From NCBI RefSeq assembly GCF_009720625.1, contig NZ_CP046266.1, positions 317,501-381,500 on the forward strand: a stretch of 64,000 bases of DNA, written 5' to 3'. The notes under the pieces were generated by a model. It did no database searches and was not told the origin of the DNA. It worked only from the letters and a program-made list of their open reading frames with translations. The position numbers and the translations under genes are program-made. Of this stretch, positions 61,325-64,000 are shown one piece after another (position 1 is the stretch's first letter; each line of letters starts with the position of its first letter). This DNA is from Metabacillus sediminilitoris (lineage in GTDB: Bacteria > Bacillota > Bacilli > Bacillales > Bacillaceae).

Positions 61325-61611
61325 ATGTTAGTTAATGATTCTTTTGCTATCCACACTCTTCAATCATTGATCTCTTCGTTAGATGTGGCAATTTCGGTCA
61401 TTAATACAAAAGGTGAAATTGTTTATTGGAATGAAGTAGCTGAAAAAACGTATCAAATAAAAAAAGACGAGATAATCACTCTATCCCTGACCAGTTAGGA
61501 ATCCATATAGATGGAGGACTTCCTCTTATTCAAACATTAGAAAAAACCTTATCAAGTTCTTATGAGGAAAATGTCAAAGATCGCGTGTTAAGGGAACATC
61601 CAAAATGGTGA
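61325..61611 (+). pseudogene. remnant of a PAS-domain gene and lost N-terminus of the next gene
   Basis: An ATG after GAAAGGATG opens SLISSLDVAISVINTKGEIVYW, a typical PAS start as found in sigma-54-dependent activators; it stops at 61496-61498. In another frame the sequence continues with IPDQLGIHIDGGLPLIQTLE to REHPKW and a TGA at 61609-61611, after which the same frame runs straight into the next gene. So two gene pieces seem to be joined here and each is broken. No complete regulator is present. Confidence 0.6.
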
Positions 61612-61641
61612 GATTATGAGTTTGATTGGGCATTTTTTGAA

Positions 61642-62343
61642 TTGAAGCGGTATTTTATTATGAATAGCTTATTAAAATCCGTTCCTATGTTTAGTCCAAT
61701 GGTAGATACTATTTGGCATGAGATGCTTATGTTTACAAGAGACTATGAGAAGTTTTCAAAGGATTTTTACCATGAAACACTACATCATATTCCAAATATG
61801 GACAGTACCCCAATTCCTGGTGAAAGAGCGTTTTTTGATTGGGTTTATTTAAGCTTATTTGACTCAACACCCAACAGCAGAACGATTTGGGGGAGATTTT
61901 TGCAAAATCCTATTGAGCGTGAGATTCTTGATGATTTTAAACATTTAGCAGAAGAAGATTTACTTAGTAAGTATTTTAGAAAAAATGATGATTGGGTTGA
62001 AGTCAAAAAAAGTTTAATCAAAAAAATGAAAAATGAAATCATTGAGTCTGAATTTATCAAAAGTGGCAAAAAAACTCTCGATATTCCACGTACTGCGTCA
62101 GAAACCCAGGTGTATCAATATGCACTTGGAGCAGCGGTTTTTTATTCCATATATGAAGAAGACCAATTTCAAGACCATATGAGTGAGTTGCTGCCGAATG
62201 AATATTATAAAGCTGGTCATAACGGAGGGGGATCATCTTGCTCTGGTATTGGCTGCAGCAGTTCTTCTGATCATGATTCAGGAGGCGATGGAGATTCGGG
62301 AGGATCAAGCTGCTCTAGTTGTGGAGGAGGCTGCAGTAGTTAA
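61642..62343 (+). CDS. GRDP-like protein with Cys/Gly/Ser-rich tail, possibly truncated
   Basis: The 233-residue frame has a pattern resembling glycine-rich-domain-protein-like sequences: VDTIWHEMLMFTRDYEKF, then LHHIPN. A helical region follows and then a striking tail of about 42 residues made largely of Gly, Ser, Cys and Asp (GGGSSCSGIGCSSSS, SSCSSCGGGCSS). There is no ribosome site at the TTG start. The frame continues upstream as DYEFDWAFFELKRYF to a TGA that replaces an expected Trp codon, so the native gene was probably longer and this may be inactive. Function unknown. Confidence 0.55.
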   Translation: MKRYFIMNSLLKSVPMFSPMVDTIWHEMLMFTRDYEKFSKDFYHETLHHIPNMDSTPIPGERAFFDWVYLSLFDSTPNSRTIWGRFLQNPIEREILDDFKHLAEEDLLSKYFRKNDDWVEVKKSLIKKMKNEIIESEFIKSGKKTLDIPRTASETQVYQYALGAAVFYSIYEEDQFQDHMSELLPNEYYKAGHNGGGSSCSGIGCSSSSDHDSGGDGDSGGSSCSSCGGGCSS

Positions 62344-62367
62344 TCAGCAATATATATGTATGAATTA

Positions 62368-62406
62368 AGCCCTCTTTTCATATAAAAGCTGCATGAAAAG
62401 AGGGCT
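62368..62406. terminator. bidirectional terminator
   Basis: AGCCCTCTTTTCAT and ATGAAAAGAGGGCT form a perfect 14-bp stem around ATAAAAGCTGC, between convergent genes. Confidence 0.88.
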
Positions 62407-62432
62407 ATTGTACTTTTAAAAATTGCCTGTGC

Positions 62433-63824
62433 CTAAACAACAACTTCCTCAGGCTTTCCTCGATCGACCAACGCATGTTTTTCCCATTTACGGCTTCTCC
62501 ATCTGAAAAACATAATAACAGCACGTGTCCATTCATCAGCTGCTATAGCAAGCCAAATACCCGCTAGACCTAATTCCAGGTGGAAGACTAAGAAATAACC
62601 GAGAGGTAAGCTCATGGCAACCATTGAAAAGACACCGATGATAACAGGATATTTTGCATCACCAGCTGCCCGCAGCGAATTAATGATAACAATATTGATT
62701 GTTCTTCCTGTTTCAAGTAAAAAGCTTAAGAGCAAAACATTCGCGCCTAATCGAATGATTTCTTGATCATTAGTAAATAACCCCATTAATTGATCGCGTA
62801 ATACAATCACGATCACGACCATAAGTACAGTTATAGCACTTGCCCAGCGTACACTTTTCCATACTCTGTTATATGTTTCAAGCTTGTATCCTCCGCCAAC
62901 TAATCTGCCAACAATGATTGCCGTCCCTAAACCAATTGCCATCGCAAAAAGGTATATAAACATCGAAATATTTGCTGCATATTGGCGTGCCGCCAGTGAG
63001 CTTGCACCGAGAAATGTTGCATAAAATAAAAAGACAAGCTGGCATGACTGATACATAACCTGTTCAAAAGCGGACGGGATGCCAATCTTGAGGATTTTTT
63101 TTATGAATTCTTTTGATAGTGAAAAATAATAAACAACTTTCGTCTTTATTTCAGTTACTTGGTAAAACAGCCAGAAGAACACAATGAGAGCAAGGAATCG
63201 ACTGACAACAGAAGAAATTGCTGCTCCTTCTACACCCATTTCAGGAAATCCAAAATGACCGAAAATAAGTAAATAGTTTCCAATGACATGAATAATGTTC
63301 ATTCCGAGCGAAACATACATCGTCTCTTTCGTATGTCCATGCACACGTATGATTGCTGCTAAAGAATTAATCATTGCCTGTAAGAAAATCGCTCCACCGA
63401 CAATGGCTAAATAGCTGACAGCATAGTCTAAAACTAAGCCTTGTAAGTTCAATGCCTTCAACATACTGCTGCCAAATAAAAGGAATAATACACTGATAAA
63501 CAGACCGATTACTACATTCAATGTTATCGCTAAAGCTGAAATTTTAGCTACATCATGAAATCTGCGTGATCCGATATATTGAGCCACTACAATCGATGCT
63601 CCATTACCGATAACCTCTAAAATTAATATCGCGATGTGTAAAAATTGATTTGAAGCGCCAACCCCTGCAACCGCATCATCTGAAATTGCACTAAGCATAA
63701 ACGTATCTGCGATACCCATTAGCATAAAAAGAAAAATTTCCAAAAAGATGGGCCATGTTAGAAAAAATAAATTAAGATGATTTCGTTGTTGATCTTCTAG
63801 ACCATTTGCTCGATTGGATGCCAA
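62433..63824 (-). CDS. MATE family efflux transporter
   Basis: A 463-residue multidrug and toxic compound extrusion protein with twelve spans in two MatE repeats. Recognisable parts are FLEIFLFMLMGIADTFML and DDAVAGVGASNQ in the first repeat, GNGASIVVAQYIGSR near 75, and FEQVMYQSCQLVF with AMAIGLGTAIIVGRLVGGG in the second. It exports drugs or metabolites using sodium or protons; the substrate is unknown. The start ATG follows a reasonable AAGGTGAAAA site. No regulator gene adjoins it on the visible side. Confidence 0.9.
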   Translation of the reverse strand: MASNRANGLEDQQRNHLNLFFLTWPIFLEIFLFMLMGIADTFMLSAISDDAVAGVGASNQFLHIAILILEVIGNGASIVVAQYIGSRRFHDVAKISALAITLNVVIGLFISVLFLLFGSSMLKALNLQGLVLDYAVSYLAIVGGAIFLQAMINSLAAIIRVHGHTKETMYVSLGMNIIHVIGNYLLIFGHFGFPEMGVEGAAISSVVSRFLALIVFFWLFYQVTEIKTKVVYYFSLSKEFIKKILKIGIPSAFEQVMYQSCQLVFLFYATFLGASSLAARQYAANISMFIYLFAMAIGLGTAIIVGRLVGGGYKLETYNRVWKSVRWASAITVLMVVIVIVLRDQLMGLFTNDQEIIRLGANVLLLSFLLETGRTINIVIINSLRAAGDAKYPVIIGVFSMVAMSLPLGYFLVFHLELGLAGIWLAIAADEWTRAVIMFFRWRSRKWEKHALVDRGKPEEVVV

Positions 63825-64000
63825 TTTTTCACCTTCTTTTTCTGTATTCTAAACCAGATAGTATCTTACCATCTTTAGTTGAACATGAACATCCGTTTTT
63901 GAGGAAGAGTCGTATAATAGCAGAAAAGTTTGGTTTATTCCAAATTGTACAAGAGTATTTCTTGTTGAATAAGACATTCTAACATGCTAGTATAATATCA
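63825..64000. other. window end, no supported gene
   Basis: AT-rich sequence upstream of the MATE gene. I see no gene, rRNA or convincing motif before the window ends. Confidence 0.4.

Overview
The window is a low-GC Gram-positive chromosome segment, most likely from a Bacillaceae member (Bacillus sensu lato, perhaps Metabacillus or a relative). The evidence is the Bacillus-type rRNA operon end, a complete purEKBCSQLFMNHD operon preceded by a guanine-type purine riboswitch and PurR boxes, and then the Bacillus subtilis-like gene order yerA-yerB-yerC-pcrB-pcrA-ligA-yerH-opuE-gatCAB-dgkB-rlmCD. Species cannot be fixed by eye.

Layout. 1-1400: 23S rRNA tail, 5S rRNA, terminator, a decayed methyltransferase gene and the NETI-motif gene that normally precedes purE. 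1387-14998: the purine operon from its PurBoxes, promoter and riboswitch to its terminator. It makes IMP from PRPP, and three of its intergenic gaps carry hairpins or a decayed repeat. 14845-38924: conserved core with adenine-deaminase-like YerA, lipoproteins YerB and YerH, PcrB, PcrA, LigA, a BASS transporter, OpuE, a small heat-shock-like protein, the GatCAB amidotransferase, an AI-2E-type membrane protein, a DUF47/Pit phosphate pair, DgkB and RlmCD.

39077-44390 is a decaying accessory stretch. It has three related structured repeats starting at TTTAT (bcr1-like) around a tRNA-dihydrouridine synthase gene, a Nudix/glycosyltransferase/HipA-like-kinase operon in which two of three genes are broken, a truncated kinase-like gene and an epimerase fragment.

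44392-52525 (all minus strand) is a fructan locus: levansucrase sacB and endolevanase levB, preceded by a histidine kinase, an AraC-type response regulator and a sugar-binding lipoprotein with no permease genes. The sacB leader can fold into a compact three-way junction and shows no antiterminator target I could recognise. This is the best candidate here for an undescribed regulatory system: an extracellular binding protein feeding a YesMN-type two-component system beside levan synthesis and degradation genes.

53181-64000 is mixed accessory content: a coupled DUF1456/metalloprotease pair, a TetR regulator, an M20 amidohydrolase, an OhrR-like regulator next to glutathione peroxidase with a palindromic operator, an ornithine-cyclodeaminase-family/MFS pair with the wreck of a divergent PAS protein, a Cys/Gly/Ser-tailed protein and a MATE exporter. 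All functions are inferred from reading the sequence; no database search was run.
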